Source: CAZNMF01 sp035547155
GTDB taxonomy: Bacteria > Acidobacteriota > Vicinamibacteria > Vicinamibacterales > SCN-69-37
DNA length: 17,127 bases
Direction of reading: 5' to 3'
NCBI GenBank assembly: GCA_035547155.1
Contig: DASZVJ010000082.1
Span: 1-17,127, forward strand
Position 1 is the stretch's first letter, and each line of letters begins with the position of its first letter. Below the pieces are notes generated by a model, which was given only the letters and a program-made list of their open reading frames with translations, did not search any database and was not told where the DNA came from. Positions 5,933 to 13,627 of the stretch are shown here, one piece after another. The translations under genes and the position numbers were made by a program.

Positions 5933-6789
5933 CGCAGCGCGCAGGATCGCCGTCGTGGAATCCCCTGCACAGCGATGGCACTCCGCTGCCGCCAAGCTGG
6001 CTGCTCTCGGCGAAGCTGCTGGCGTTCCTGTTGTTTCCTGCGCGCCGGATGCTCGACGCGGGCCGGCCATTCCTGCCGTTCCTGCCGCAGCTCGACGCGC
6101 CGTTCTTTGCGACATGGCTCATGCCGGCCGTCATCGTGGCCTTCTACGCGGCCGTGGCGGCGTTGATGGTCAACCGGCTCGTTCGTGCCGCGTGCGTCAC
6201 GATCGCGTGTGGCATATTCGTCCACGTCGCCGCGCATCGCCTCGAGTACGCCAACAGTCTGCTGTTCCCGAGCGTCTTCCTGCTACTTATCGGGCTCTAC
6301 ACGCCACGGACAGGCGTGTGGCCGCTGCGGATTCAGCTGGCGCTGGTCTATATCGGCGCCAGCCTGAACAAGGCGCTCGATCCGGATTGGTGGCACGGCC
6401 GGTTCTTCGACACGCTGATGATCGACGCGCTGCACGTGCGCTGGTACGCATTGGCGGCCGGCCATCTGCCACCGCACGCGCTCGGCGCGATCGTCGGCGC
6501 GCTCACGATCGCGGCCGAAGCCTCGATCGCCCTGGCCACCATCCTCTGGCGCGACAGCCGCGCGGGCATCGTGTCGATGATCGTGTTTCACACGACAATG
6601 CTCGTGCTCACGGGCGGGCAACTCTCCGTGTTGTTTCTGTGCTCGGCTCTGGCTATCGCGCCGGCGTTTCTCGAGCCGTCGAGCTCGAGCGAGCGCATCC
6701 TGCGGACGCCACCGCTCTTGTGGTGGGCCATCGTGCTCTTCGTGCGTCTTCTTCCGAGGCTGCTCCCCTATGCGCAACGTCTCCCGTAA
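5917..6789 (+). CDS. HTTM-like multi-pass membrane protein
   Basis: A 290-residue integral membrane protein with roughly seven hydrophobic helices. The segment QLALVYIGASLNKALDPDWWHG resembles the conserved core of HTTM-domain proteins (horizontally transferred transmembrane domain, related to vitamin-K-dependent gamma-carboxylase), in which an alpha-helical Y-x-x-(A/S)-x-x-NK is followed by a WW-G turn. Whether it carries a carboxylase-type activity cannot be judged. The GTG start lies inside the end of the 5588 gene, and its own 3' end overlaps the epimerase gene by 20 bases, giving a three-gene unit. Confidence 0.68.
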   Translation: MDVAIAQRAGSPSWNPLHSDGTPLPPSWLLSAKLLAFLLFPARRMLDAGRPFLPFLPQLDAPFFATWLMPAVIVAFYAAVAALMVNRLVRAACVTIACGIFVHVAAHRLEYANSLLFPSVFLLLIGLYTPRTGVWPLRIQLALVYIGASLNKALDPDWWHGRFFDTLMIDALHVRWYALAAGHLPPHALGAIVGALTIAAEASIALATILWRDSRAGIVSMIVFHTTMLVLTGGQLSVLFLCSALAIAPAFLEPSSSSERILRTPPLLWWAIVLFVRLLPRLLPYAQRLP

Positions 6790-7369
6790 CGCCGGCACGC
6801 TCGTGCCGGCCGCGAGCCGGCTCGTCGCCGGCACCACTATCGATGGCGTCGCGCTCCGGCGCCTGAACATGCATCCCGATCATCGCGGCTGCTTCACCGA
6901 GGTGTTCCAACAGTCGTGGGACACCTGCATCACGCCCGTGCAGTGGAGCGTCGTACAGTCGCACGCGCGCGTGTTCCGCGGCGTCCATCTCCATCGGCGC
7001 CACGACGAGTACTTCAGCGTCCTTCAGGGCCGCGCCACGGTCGGTCTGCGCGACATCCGGCCGTGGTCGCCGACGCGTGATTGCTGGGTGATGTACGAGC
7101 TGTCCGGCGCCGATCTCGCGTGTGTCACGTTTCCTGTCGGCGTGCTGCACGGCTGGTACTTCCACGAGGACACGCTGCACCTGCAGGCCGTATCCGAGGC
7201 GTATGTCGACTACGGCAAAGACGACAACTGGGGTTGCGTATGGTCCGATCCGGCGTTGGAGATTCCCTGGCCGATCATCGGCGAGCCCATCGTGACCCAA
7301 CGCGCCAGCGACTTCCCGACCTTGGGCGCGCTGCTCGACGCGCTCGGAGAATGGAAGTCAGTTCTCTAA
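6770..7369 (+). CDS. dTDP-4-dehydrorhamnose 3,5-epimerase-like protein (RmlC family)
   Basis: A 199-residue cupin-fold protein of the RmlC family, whose members epimerise nucleotide-linked keto-sugars. DHRGCFTEVFQ is the family's opening strand. RGVHLHRRHDEYFSVLQGRATVGL holds the probable catalytic base His73. FPVGVLHGWYFHEDTLHLQAVSEAYV is the second half of the barrel, and NWGCVWSDPALEIPWP is the C-terminal substrate-site signature. The first 20 residues overlap the previous gene, and a shorter start is possible. The substrate may not be dTDP-rhamnose, because no rmlA, rmlB or rmlD is in view. The 3' end overlaps the convergent oxidoreductase gene by twelve bases. Confidence 0.82.
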   Translation: MRNVSRNAGTLVPAASRLVAGTTIDGVALRRLNMHPDHRGCFTEVFQQSWDTCITPVQWSVVQSHARVFRGVHLHRRHDEYFSVLQGRATVGLRDIRPWSPTRDCWVMYELSGADLACVTFPVGVLHGWYFHEDTLHLQAVSEAYVDYGKDDNWGCVWSDPALEIPWPIIGEPIVTQRASDFPTLGALLDALGEWKSVL

Positions 7370-8272
7370 TCCCGCGAGCGCGCGCAGGCGGACGACGGCT
7401 TTGACGACGTCGAGTCCCTCCGCGGCGGTGCTCTTTGGCGGCGGCCCGCCATCGAGGACGCCGAGGAACGCCGCGAGCTGACGCCGCAGCGCCGACTCGC
7501 GCGAGACGTGGCGCACCTCGATCGCCGGAGTCGTGCGTGTGCGCGCGTCGCCGCGCGTGATCTCGATCTGTCCGGCGTCCGGATCGCGCATCACGGCCAC
7601 GCCGTCGCGGCCGTGTACGCGGACTTCGCGCCGTTTGTCGCGATAGCGGTTGGACACGTCGAACGCGAGCCACGGCGTGTCGCCGAGCAACGCGATCAGT
7701 CCGACCGCACGTCCGTCCTGTACTTCCGCCAGTGCCGCGCGCGGCGCGGGAATGCCGCCGACGATCTCGATCGCCAGCGTGAGGTCGTGCGGCGCAAGGT
7801 TCCAGATGCTGTCGACGTCCGTTCGCGGGCTGGTCCAATTCGTCCGCGTGCTGCGCACGCCGGCGATCGGACCGATGTCGCCAGATCGCGCGATCTCGCC
7901 GAGCTGTTCCACACCAGGGTGATAGCGCCAGACATGTCCGACGAACAGCCGATCGCCGCCGCGCGCGACCAGCCGTTCGGCGTCGACGATGCTGGTGGTG
8001 AACGGCTTCTCGACGAGCAGCGGCACGCCTCGCGGCAACAGCGCGTCTACGATGTCGGCGTGCGTCACTGCGGGCGTCGCCACGACGAGCGCGTCGACGT
8101 CAGGCAGCGCGCCTGCGTCGCGGACGGCCGTCGCGCCGAGCGCCGTCGCTGACGCGCGCGCCGCGTCGTCAGTGTCCGCGACAACGACGGCCGCGTCGAG
8201 CGACGACAGATCGCGAAGCACGAGCGTGCCCCAGAGCCCGCAGCCAACCAGCCCGATCACCTTGCGCGCCAT
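7358..8272 (-). CDS. Gfo/Idh/MocA-family NAD(P)-dependent oxidoreductase
   Basis: A 304-residue enzyme. GLVGCGLWGTLVLRDL is the N-terminal GxGxxG dinucleotide-binding loop (residues 7-22). VVATPAVTHADIV and LLVEKPFTTS are the hallmark strand and EKP motif of this family. GHVWRYHPGVEQL begins the C-terminal sheet domain. Members oxidise or reduce sugar or cyclitol hydroxyls, often for unusual nucleotide sugars. This would fit the neighbouring epimerase and glycosyltransferase, but the substrate is unknown. The ATG at 8272 sits directly before the Rossmann strand; the frame is open further upstream, but that part looks non-coding. Confidence 0.88.
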   Translation of the reverse strand: MARKVIGLVGCGLWGTLVLRDLSSLDAAVVVADTDDAARASATALGATAVRDAGALPDVDALVVATPAVTHADIVDALLPRGVPLLVEKPFTTSIVDAERLVARGGDRLFVGHVWRYHPGVEQLGEIARSGDIGPIAGVRSTRTNWTSPRTDVDSIWNLAPHDLTLAIEIVGGIPAPRAALAEVQDGRAVGLIALLGDTPWLAFDVSNRYRDKRREVRVHGRDGVAVMRDPDAGQIEITRGDARTRTTPAIEVRHVSRESALRRQLAAFLGVLDGGPPPKSTAAEGLDVVKAVVRLRALAGLEN

Positions 8273-8372
8273 GCGCGGGCATCGTAGCGCGTCCGGTGGC
8301 GCAGTGTCGCGTGACGTTCGGCATCTGGGAAACGGCCGCGCGCGGGGCGCCCCGATGGCGTAAACAAAGTGG

Positions 8373-8696
8373 TTAGGCCGGATGGCCCGTCTCGTCCGGC
8401 TCGCGTTCCTGCGAGCTGCGCCGCCGCATGCCGCTCGCGCACACGAGGGCGGTCGTGGCCGCGGCGAAGAGTGCGGCCGACAGGATGGGCCCGTAGTACG
8501 CCCAGACGGCGCCGCCGAAACGATGCTCCGAGAGCTCGGGTGCGTAGCCGCCAGGCGTGGGCGACGCGAACAACGCGATGCCACCAGCCACGGCGGTGAT
8601 GAAGGCCACGAGCAGCAGCGTCCGCTCGCGCGGAGCACCAGCGTAGGCCACGGCGGCGACGAGGACGATCGCCACGATGATCGCGGCATGACTCAT
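8373..8696 (-). CDS. Small membrane protein, function unknown
   Basis: A 107-residue protein with about three hydrophobic segments: AAIIVAIVLVAAVAYAG at the N-terminus, LLLVAFITAVAGGIALFA, and YYGPILSAALFAAATTALV. It has an RRR-rich C-terminal tail, presumably cytoplasmic. The start is supported by GGAGG upstream of the ATG. No family is recognised. It is separated from the oxidoreductase by 100 bases and is divergent from the PPOX-fold gene. Confidence 0.65.
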   Translation of the reverse strand: MSHAAIIVAIVLVAAVAYAGAPRERTLLLVAFITAVAGGIALFASPTPGGYAPELSEHRFGGAVWAYYGPILSAALFAAATTALVCASGMRRRSSQEREPDETGHPA

Positions 8697-8852
8697 GGGG
8701 AACCTCCACCGGAATTCATCCAATTCGTGCGCCACGGACCGGTCCCGGCTGCGCGGGCCGCTGCGAGGCGGCCGACGCGCGGACGTGTCCCGCTGCGACA
8801 TACAGTGGTCACGACGAGGGTCAACACCGGCACGACTCGGCTACCATTTCTC

Positions 8853-9410
8853 ATGGGCCGACTTCCCGACACGATCGACGACAAGCTCCGTGCATTTGTC
8901 GACGCGCAGCATCTCTTCTTCGTCGCCACCGCACCGCTCGAGGCCGACGGCCACGTCAACGTCTCGCCGAAGGGCCTGGACACGTTTCGCATCCTCGACG
9001 CGCAGACCGTCGCCTATCTCGACTTCGTCGGCAGCGGCGCGGAGACAATCGCGCACCTGCGCGAGAACGGCCGCGTATGTGTCATGTTCTGCGCCTTCGA
9101 CGGCCCGCCGCGCATCGTCCGCCTGCATGGCCGCGGCGAGACAATCACACCCGACGACGCGCGCTTCGGCGAGCAGCGCGCGCGGTTTCCGGACGCGCCC
9201 GACGGCAGCGTCCGCGCGATCGTCGTCGTCCACGTCACGCGCGTGAGCGACTCGTGCGGCTACGGTGTGCCGCTCTTTCGCTACGAGGGCGAGCGTCCGC
9301 AGCTCACCGCATGGGCCGCGCGCAAAGGTCCGGACGGGCTCGCGCGCTATCGCCGCGAGAAGAACGCGGTGAGCATCGACGGCCTGCCTGCGCTGTCACA
9401 GCAGGATTGA
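8853..9410 (+). CDS. Pyridoxamine 5'-phosphate oxidase-fold flavoprotein
   Basis: A 185-residue protein of the FMN-binding split-barrel family. FVDAQHLFFVATAPLEADGHVNVSPKGLDTF is the typical first half, with N/S-PKG next to the flavin phosphate. VGSGAETIAHLRENGRVCVMFCAF and RLHGRGETI are the barrel strands. The real substrate of this subgroup is generally unknown, and it is probably not the vitamin B6 enzyme itself. I chose the ATG at 8853; a longer open frame upstream looks non-coding. The gene ends ten bases before the calcium-ATPase gene and is likely co-transcribed with it. Confidence 0.8.
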   Translation: MGRLPDTIDDKLRAFVDAQHLFFVATAPLEADGHVNVSPKGLDTFRILDAQTVAYLDFVGSGAETIAHLRENGRVCVMFCAFDGPPRIVRLHGRGETITPDDARFGEQRARFPDAPDGSVRAIVVVHVTRVSDSCGYGVPLFRYEGERPQLTAWAARKGPDGLARYRREKNAVSIDGLPALSQQD

Positions 9411-9420
9411 ACACGTCTCC

Positions 9421-11886
9421 ATGGACGGCCTCTCGACCGCCGACGCTCGCGCACGCGCTGAGCAGCACGGGCCGAACGCGCTGCCGGAACGCGCGCCGAC
9501 GCCGCTCTGGCGGCGCGTCCTCCAGCAATTCGCGAGCCCGCTCATCTACCTGCTGCTGTTCGCGCTCGCGTTCGACGTGGCGGTCTGGCTGCACGACGGT
9601 CTGCGGGGATGGCCGGTCGAGGCCGTCGCCATCGGCTCGATCCTGCTGCTCAACGCCGCGCTCGGCGTCTACCACGAAGCGCGCTCCGAGTCCGCGCTCG
9701 CGCACCTGAAGACACTCGCAGGCCAGCACGCGTGGGTGCTGCGCGATGGACGCGTCGTGCGCCTGCCGGCGCACGCGATCGTCCCTGGAGACTGGGTGAG
9801 GCTCGAGGCCGGCGATCGCGTCCCGGCCGATGGCACGCTGACGCGTGCGCACGGCGCGATGCTCGACGAGTCGGTCCTCACCGGCGAGTCGGCGCCCATC
9901 GACAAGACAGACAACGACGACGCGTTCAGCGGCACGCTGCTCGTCCGCGGCACCGCGTTCCTGATCGTGACGCGCACCGGCGCGGCCAGCACGATGGGCC
10001 GGCTGGCGTCGACGCTTGGCGAAATCGACGCGGTCGAGACACCGCTCGAGCGTCGTGTGGACGAACTCGGACGACGGATCGCGCGAGGCGTGCTGCTGAT
10101 CGCGGCGGCGCTCGGCCTTCTGGGCCTCGCAGCAGAAGGCCTGGCGCGCGCGCCGCAGACGCTGATCTTCGCCGTCGCGCTGGCGGTCGCGGCCGTGCCC
10201 GAAGGGCTGCCGGCCGTGCTCACCGTGGCGCTCGCGCGCGGCGTCGAGCGCATGGCGCGGCATCACGCCGTCGTGCGTCGTCTCGCCGCCGTCGAAGCGC
10301 TCGGATCCGTGACCGTCATCGCGACCGACAAGACCGGCACGATCACCGCCAACCGCATGGAGGTCCGCGCGCTCGACGTCATCGATCCCGCACGAGCCAT
10401 GGAGGCCGTCGTGCTGGCCAACGACGCCGATCTCGACACCGGCGCGGGCGATCCGCTCGATCTGGGTCTGCTCCGCTACGCCGCGGCGCACGGCGCCGAC
10501 ATCGCAGCGATCCGGCGCCGTTCCCGCATCGTCGCGACGCGCCCATTCGACGCGGCATGGAAGTTCGCCGGCGTCACGATTGACGTCGAGGGGCGCCGCG
10601 TCAGCTATGTAAAAGGCGCGACCGACGCGCTGCTCGCGCGCGGTGTGCCGATCGATGCGGATGGACGATCGTGGGCCGCGCGCGCCGACGAGCACGCGCG
10701 GGAGGGATTCCGCGTGCTCGCGATCGCACAGACCGACGGCGAGATCGACGACGGCCCGCTGTCGATGCTGGGATTTGCGCTGTTCTGGGATCCGCCGCGG
10801 CCCGAAGTCGCCGGTGCGGTGCGTCTTGCGCGTGCGGCAGGCATCCGCGTCGCGATGATCACCGGCGATCATCCGGCGACTGCGCTCGCCCTGGCGCAGC
10901 AGGTCGGCCTGCCGGCCTCGCGTGCGTTGACGGGCGACGAGCTCGCCGCGCTCGATGCGGCTGGACTCACGGCCGTTGCAGCCGACGTCGACGTGTTCGC
11001 GCGCGTGCGGCCGGAGCAGAAGCTTCAGATCGTCGAGGCGCTTCAGCGCGGTGGCGCGATCGTGGCGATGACCGGCGACGGCGTCAACGACGCTGCGGCG
11101 CTCAAGCGCGCGGACGTCGGCGTGGCGATGGGCCAGCGCGGATCGGACGTCAGCCGCGAGGTCGCCGATCTCGTGCTGCTGGACGACAACTTCGCAACAA
11201 TCGTCAGCGCCGTCGACGAAGGCCGCGGCATCTACGCGAACATCCAGACGTTCCTGCGCTTCCTCTTCTCGACGAACCTCTCGGAGGTGCTGCTCGTCGC
11301 GGGCGGCGCTGTTCTCGCGTTCGCGCTCGACCTGCGCGATTCCGCCGGTGCGCTCGTGCTTCCGCTCACGGCCGCGCAGATTCTCTGGATCAACTTCGTC
11401 ACCGACGGCCTGCCCGCGCTGGCGCTCGCGCTCGATCGCACCCCAGGCCTGATGCAACAGCCTCCGCGTCCGCCCACACAGCCATTGCTCGACGAGCCTT
11501 CGATGCGCTTCGTCGTCGCCGCCGGCGCGATCAACGCGCTCCTGGCGTTCGCGGCGATTGGCATCGCGACACTGCTGGGACACGGCATCGACGAGTCTCG
11601 CGCCGTCGGTTTCCATTTCATGGCGATCAGCCAGCTCGTGCTCGCCTATCCATGCCGCCGGACGCGCGCACAACCGCTGCCGAACGCGACTCTGCACGCC
11701 GCGATCGCCGCAGGCGTCGCGGTTCAGCTCGGGGCCGCGTTTCTGCCGTTCGCCGCGCGCCTGCTCGGACATGCGGCGATACCGCCCGAGCTGTGGCTGC
11801 TCGTCGCCGCCGCTGCCGGCTGTTCGTGGGGCTGCGCCGAGTTGTTGTCACGGTTGTTGTGGCGGCGCCTGGCGACGGCGACGTAG
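9421..11886 (+). CDS. P2A-type P-type ATPase, probable Ca2+ exporter
   Basis: An 821-residue inner-membrane pump. Motifs in order: TGES (154-157, actuator), PEGLP (260-264, membrane helix 4), phosphorylated Asp303 in DKTGT, KGA (398-400, nucleotide site), MITGD, and TGDGVND (551-557, hinge). The calcium ligands of the animal SERCA pump are all matched: Glu261 for E309, Asn619 and Glu622 (NLSE) for N768 and E771, and Asn658, Thr661 and Asp662 (NFVTDG) for N796, T799 and D800. So both calcium sites seem to be present. Two-site pumps export Ca2+; a Mn2+ role is less likely. No N-terminal metal-binding domain is present, and the N-terminus is slightly short. Confidence 0.92.
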   Translation: MDGLSTADARARAEQHGPNALPERAPTPLWRRVLQQFASPLIYLLLFALAFDVAVWLHDGLRGWPVEAVAIGSILLLNAALGVYHEARSESALAHLKTLAGQHAWVLRDGRVVRLPAHAIVPGDWVRLEAGDRVPADGTLTRAHGAMLDESVLTGESAPIDKTDNDDAFSGTLLVRGTAFLIVTRTGAASTMGRLASTLGEIDAVETPLERRVDELGRRIARGVLLIAAALGLLGLAAEGLARAPQTLIFAVALAVAAVPEGLPAVLTVALARGVERMARHHAVVRRLAAVEALGSVTVIATDKTGTITANRMEVRALDVIDPARAMEAVVLANDADLDTGAGDPLDLGLLRYAAAHGADIAAIRRRSRIVATRPFDAAWKFAGVTIDVEGRRVSYVKGATDALLARGVPIDADGRSWAARADEHAREGFRVLAIAQTDGEIDDGPLSMLGFALFWDPPRPEVAGAVRLARAAGIRVAMITGDHPATALALAQQVGLPASRALTGDELAALDAAGLTAVAADVDVFARVRPEQKLQIVEALQRGGAIVAMTGDGVNDAAALKRADVGVAMGQRGSDVSREVADLVLLDDNFATIVSAVDEGRGIYANIQTFLRFLFSTNLSEVLLVAGGAVLAFALDLRDSAGALVLPLTAAQILWINFVTDGLPALALALDRTPGLMQQPPRPPTQPLLDEPSMRFVVAAGAINALLAFAAIGIATLLGHGIDESRAVGFHFMAISQLVLAYPCRRTRAQPLPNATLHAAIAAGVAVQLGAAFLPFAARLLGHAAIPPELWLLVAAAAGCSWGCAELLSRLLWRRLATAT

Positions 11887-11896
11887 GAGTGACTAG

Positions 11897-11976
11897 GGGA
11901 CCAAGGGACCAAGGGACGAAGGGACCAAGGGACGAAGGGACCAGGGGACCAGGGGACGAAGGGACTGAGGGACGAA
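11897..11976 (+). repeat. 8-bp tandem repeat array, ten units
   Basis: Ten contiguous octamers with consensus GGGACCAA, mostly GGGACCAA, GGGACGAA or GGGACCAG, plus one GGGACTGA. It begins ten bases after the ATPase stop codon. The same octamer occurs in inverted orientation inside nosY (14472-14559). It is not a CRISPR array: the units are too short and there are no spacers. Confidence 0.9.
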
Positions 11977-12017
11977 ATTCCCGGCAGCATCCAAAGCTGA
12001 AGTCTGTCTTCGTCGCC

Positions 12018-12045
12018 GTAGTCCGTAGCCTGTGGCCCGAAGCCC
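12018..12045 (+). repeat. 7-bp degenerate tandem repeat
   Basis: Four heptamers in a row, GTAGTCC GTAGCCT GTGGCCC GAAGCCC, with consensus GTAGCCC. A matching set lies beyond the next two genes at 13568-13595. It lies just before the putative Crp/Fnr site. Confidence 0.6.
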
Positions 12046-12047
12046 GA

Positions 12048-12063
12048 TATGACCTTCGTCATA
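12048..12063. promoter_or_regulatory. Candidate Crp/Fnr-family binding dyad
   Basis: TATGACCTTCGTCATA is a perfect 6-4-6 inverted repeat. Crp/Fnr family sites have this geometry, and its GAC...GTC half sites resemble those of FLP/DNR-like members (TTGAC-N4-GTCAA). It is 57 bases before the repair-protein start, and the next gene encodes a Crp/Fnr regulator, so autoregulation is plausible. No clear -10 box is seen. Confidence 0.5.
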
Positions 12064-12083
12064 GGCGCCGATTCGCCGGCGCC
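12064..12083 (+). promoter_or_regulatory. Leader hairpin before the repair-protein gene
   Basis: GGCGCCG and CGGCGCC form a 7-bp GC-rich stem around a six-base loop, directly adjoining the dyad. If transcribed it would form a stable hairpin upstream of the GAGGTGA ribosome binding site (12110-12116). The function is unknown. Confidence 0.35.
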
Positions 12084-12120
12084 GTAGTCTGTCCGCGCAC
12101 CCTTCTTGGCGAGGTGACGC

Positions 12121-12858
12121 GTGACCGACACAACACGACTTCAGGCGCTGCTCGACCGATCACTCGGCGATCTGGTCGCCGAACGTACACAGATGGCCAT
12201 CGTCTTCGAGCGGTTCGGCCTGGACTACTGCTGCCGCGGCAAGCAGACGCTGGCCGACGCGGCGCGCGCGCGCGGCGTGCCGCCGACGGACCTGCTCGAT
12301 GCGCTCGGCGACTTGCCCGACGCAATCGACACCGACGAGGTGCCGATGACGGCCGATCTCGACGTACTGACGCGCTACATCGTCGAACATCACCACGCCT
12401 ACATTCGATCGACGGCGCCGACGGTCCTGACGTGGCTCGACAAGCTCGTCGATCGCCACGGCGCCTGGCATCCCGAGCTCGTGCACGTGCGGGCGACGTT
12501 TCAGCGGCTCGCCGACGAGCTGTTCATGCACATGGGCAAGGAGGAGAACATCCTGTTCCCGTACATCGACGCGATGGCCGCGTCGAAACGTGCCGGCGGC
12601 AACATGCCGCGAAGTCCGTTCGGGACCGTGACGAATCCTGTGCGCGTCATGGAGGACGATCACGCGCTCGCCGGTGAGCTCGCCGAAGAGCTGCGCGCGC
12701 TGACGCACGACTTCACGCCGCCCGACGATGCGTGCCGCACGTACCGGCTGTGCTACGACGAGCTCGCGCGATTCGCAATGGACTTGCACCGGCACGTCCA
12801 CCTCGAAAACCACGTCGTCTTCCCGCGCGCCGTCGCCCTGGAGCAGGCATTGGTATGA
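12121..12858 (+). CDS. ric: Iron-sulfur cluster repair di-iron protein (RIC; YtfE/ScdA type)
   Basis: A 245-residue cytoplasmic protein that restores iron-sulfur clusters damaged by nitric oxide or oxidants. The N-terminal ScdA_N domain holds the DYCCRGKQTL motif (Cys37-Cys38). The hemerythrin-like domain follows, with likely iron ligands in EHHHAY (His90-92), His137, EENILFP (Glu141/Glu142), EDDHAL (His181) and HRHVHLENHVVFP (His227, Glu229, His231). The length and domain order match the family. The GTG start has GAGGTGA four bases upstream. It is followed after seven bases by the Crp/Fnr gene and faces the nos operon, consistent with protection during nitrogen-oxide respiration. Confidence 0.93.
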   Translation: MTDTTRLQALLDRSLGDLVAERTQMAIVFERFGLDYCCRGKQTLADAARARGVPPTDLLDALGDLPDAIDTDEVPMTADLDVLTRYIVEHHHAYIRSTAPTVLTWLDKLVDRHGAWHPELVHVRATFQRLADELFMHMGKEENILFPYIDAMAASKRAGGNMPRSPFGTVTNPVRVMEDDHALAGELAEELRALTHDFTPPDDACRTYRLCYDELARFAMDLHRHVHLENHVVFPRAVALEQALV

Positions 12859-12865
12859 TCGCCGC

Positions 12866-13555
12866 GTGCTTCGCCCGACCGCCGTGCAGCTGGCCGAGAT
12901 CCCGCTCTTCCGCCGCGTCGCCCCGGCCGATCGCGAGCGCATCGCCGTGGTCAGCGAGCTGCGATCGTACGATCGGGCAGAGACCATCTTCGACGAGGGC
13001 GATCCGTCCGACTTCTTCTACGTCGTGATCACCGGCCAGGTGAAGGTCTTCAAGCACGGACCGAACGGCCACGACGTGATCCTCGACATGTTCGGCGCCG
13101 GCGGTCCGCTCGGTGCGGTGGCCGCGTACGAGTCGAAGCCGTTTCCGGCGTCGGCCGCCGCGCTCGAGCCCGTGACCTGTCTGCTGATCCCGCGTCAGGC
13201 GTTCTTCGCGCTGCTCGAGCAGCATCCATCGCTCGTGCGCGGGCTGCTCGGGAGCCTGTCGCTGCGCCTCGTCCAGTTGACGGCGCGGCTCGCCGAGCTG
13301 ACGGGCGGACGCATCGACGTACGCTTCGCGCGGTTGTTCCTGAAGCTCGCCGAACAGCTCGGCCGTCAGGAGCGCGGCGGCATCTTCATTCCATTGCCGC
13401 TCAGCCGCCAGGAGCTGGCCGATCTCACCGGCACGACGATCGAGACGTGCATCCGCATCATGAGCCGTTGGAACAAAGAGGATGTGCTCCTCACCGAGAA
13501 GGACGGGTTCGTCGTCGTCGATCGCGCGACACTGGAAGCGTTGGCGGCGGAATAG
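12866..13555 (+). CDS. Crp/Fnr-family transcription regulator
   Basis: A 229-residue regulator. Residues about 10-120 form a cyclic-nucleotide-binding-type beta barrel (FDEGDPSDFFYVVITGQVKVFK, then GPLGAVAAYE). The C-terminal helix-turn-helix reads PLSRQELADLTGTTIETCIRIMSRW. There is no N-terminal cysteine cluster, so it is not an oxygen-sensing FNR of the iron-sulfur type. The heme-based NO sensors (DNR/NNR) also lack it, which fits the repair gene and nos neighbours but is not proven. I chose the GTG at 12866, eight bases after the previous stop; a GTG at 12884 is an alternative. Confidence 0.88.
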   Translation: MLRPTAVQLAEIPLFRRVAPADRERIAVVSELRSYDRAETIFDEGDPSDFFYVVITGQVKVFKHGPNGHDVILDMFGAGGPLGAVAAYESKPFPASAAALEPVTCLLIPRQAFFALLEQHPSLVRGLLGSLSLRLVQLTARLAELTGGRIDVRFARLFLKLAEQLGRQERGGIFIPLPLSRQELADLTGTTIETCIRIMSRWNKEDVLLTEKDGFVVVDRATLEALAAE

Positions 13556-13560
13556 CGGTG

Positions 13561-13590
13561 ACGGGCGGCAGCCCGAAGCCTGCCGCCCGT
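13561..13590. terminator. Bidirectional hairpin between convergent genes
   Basis: ACGGGCGGCAG (13561-13571) and CTGCCGCCCGT (13580-13590) form a perfect 11-bp stem with an eight-base loop. It lies between the stop codons of the regulator gene and nosY, which converge. There is no T-run on either side, so it is at best an atypical intrinsic terminator or an mRNA-end stabiliser. Confidence 0.5.
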
Positions 13591-13595
13591 AGCCT
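13568..13595 (+). repeat. 7-bp degenerate tandem repeat, second copy
   Basis: GCAGCCC GAAGCCT GCCGCCC GTAGCCT has the same heptamer consensus as 12018-12045. It overlaps the hairpin at 13561-13590, so part of the stem may simply result from the repeat. Confidence 0.5.
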
Positions 13596-13627
13596 GCGTG
13601 GTGGCCGTCCTTGTGGCGGCGAGATCC

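Noticed and set aside
9304..11772. An 822-codon open frame on the minus strand opposite the ATPase gene
   Set aside because: It is an Arg/Asp/Glu/His-rich antisense shadow of a GC-rich gene; the plus strand carries every P-type ATPase motif in order.
11897..11976. Short repeats as a possible CRISPR array
   Set aside because: Units are 8 bp, contiguous and without spacers, and there are no cas genes in the window.
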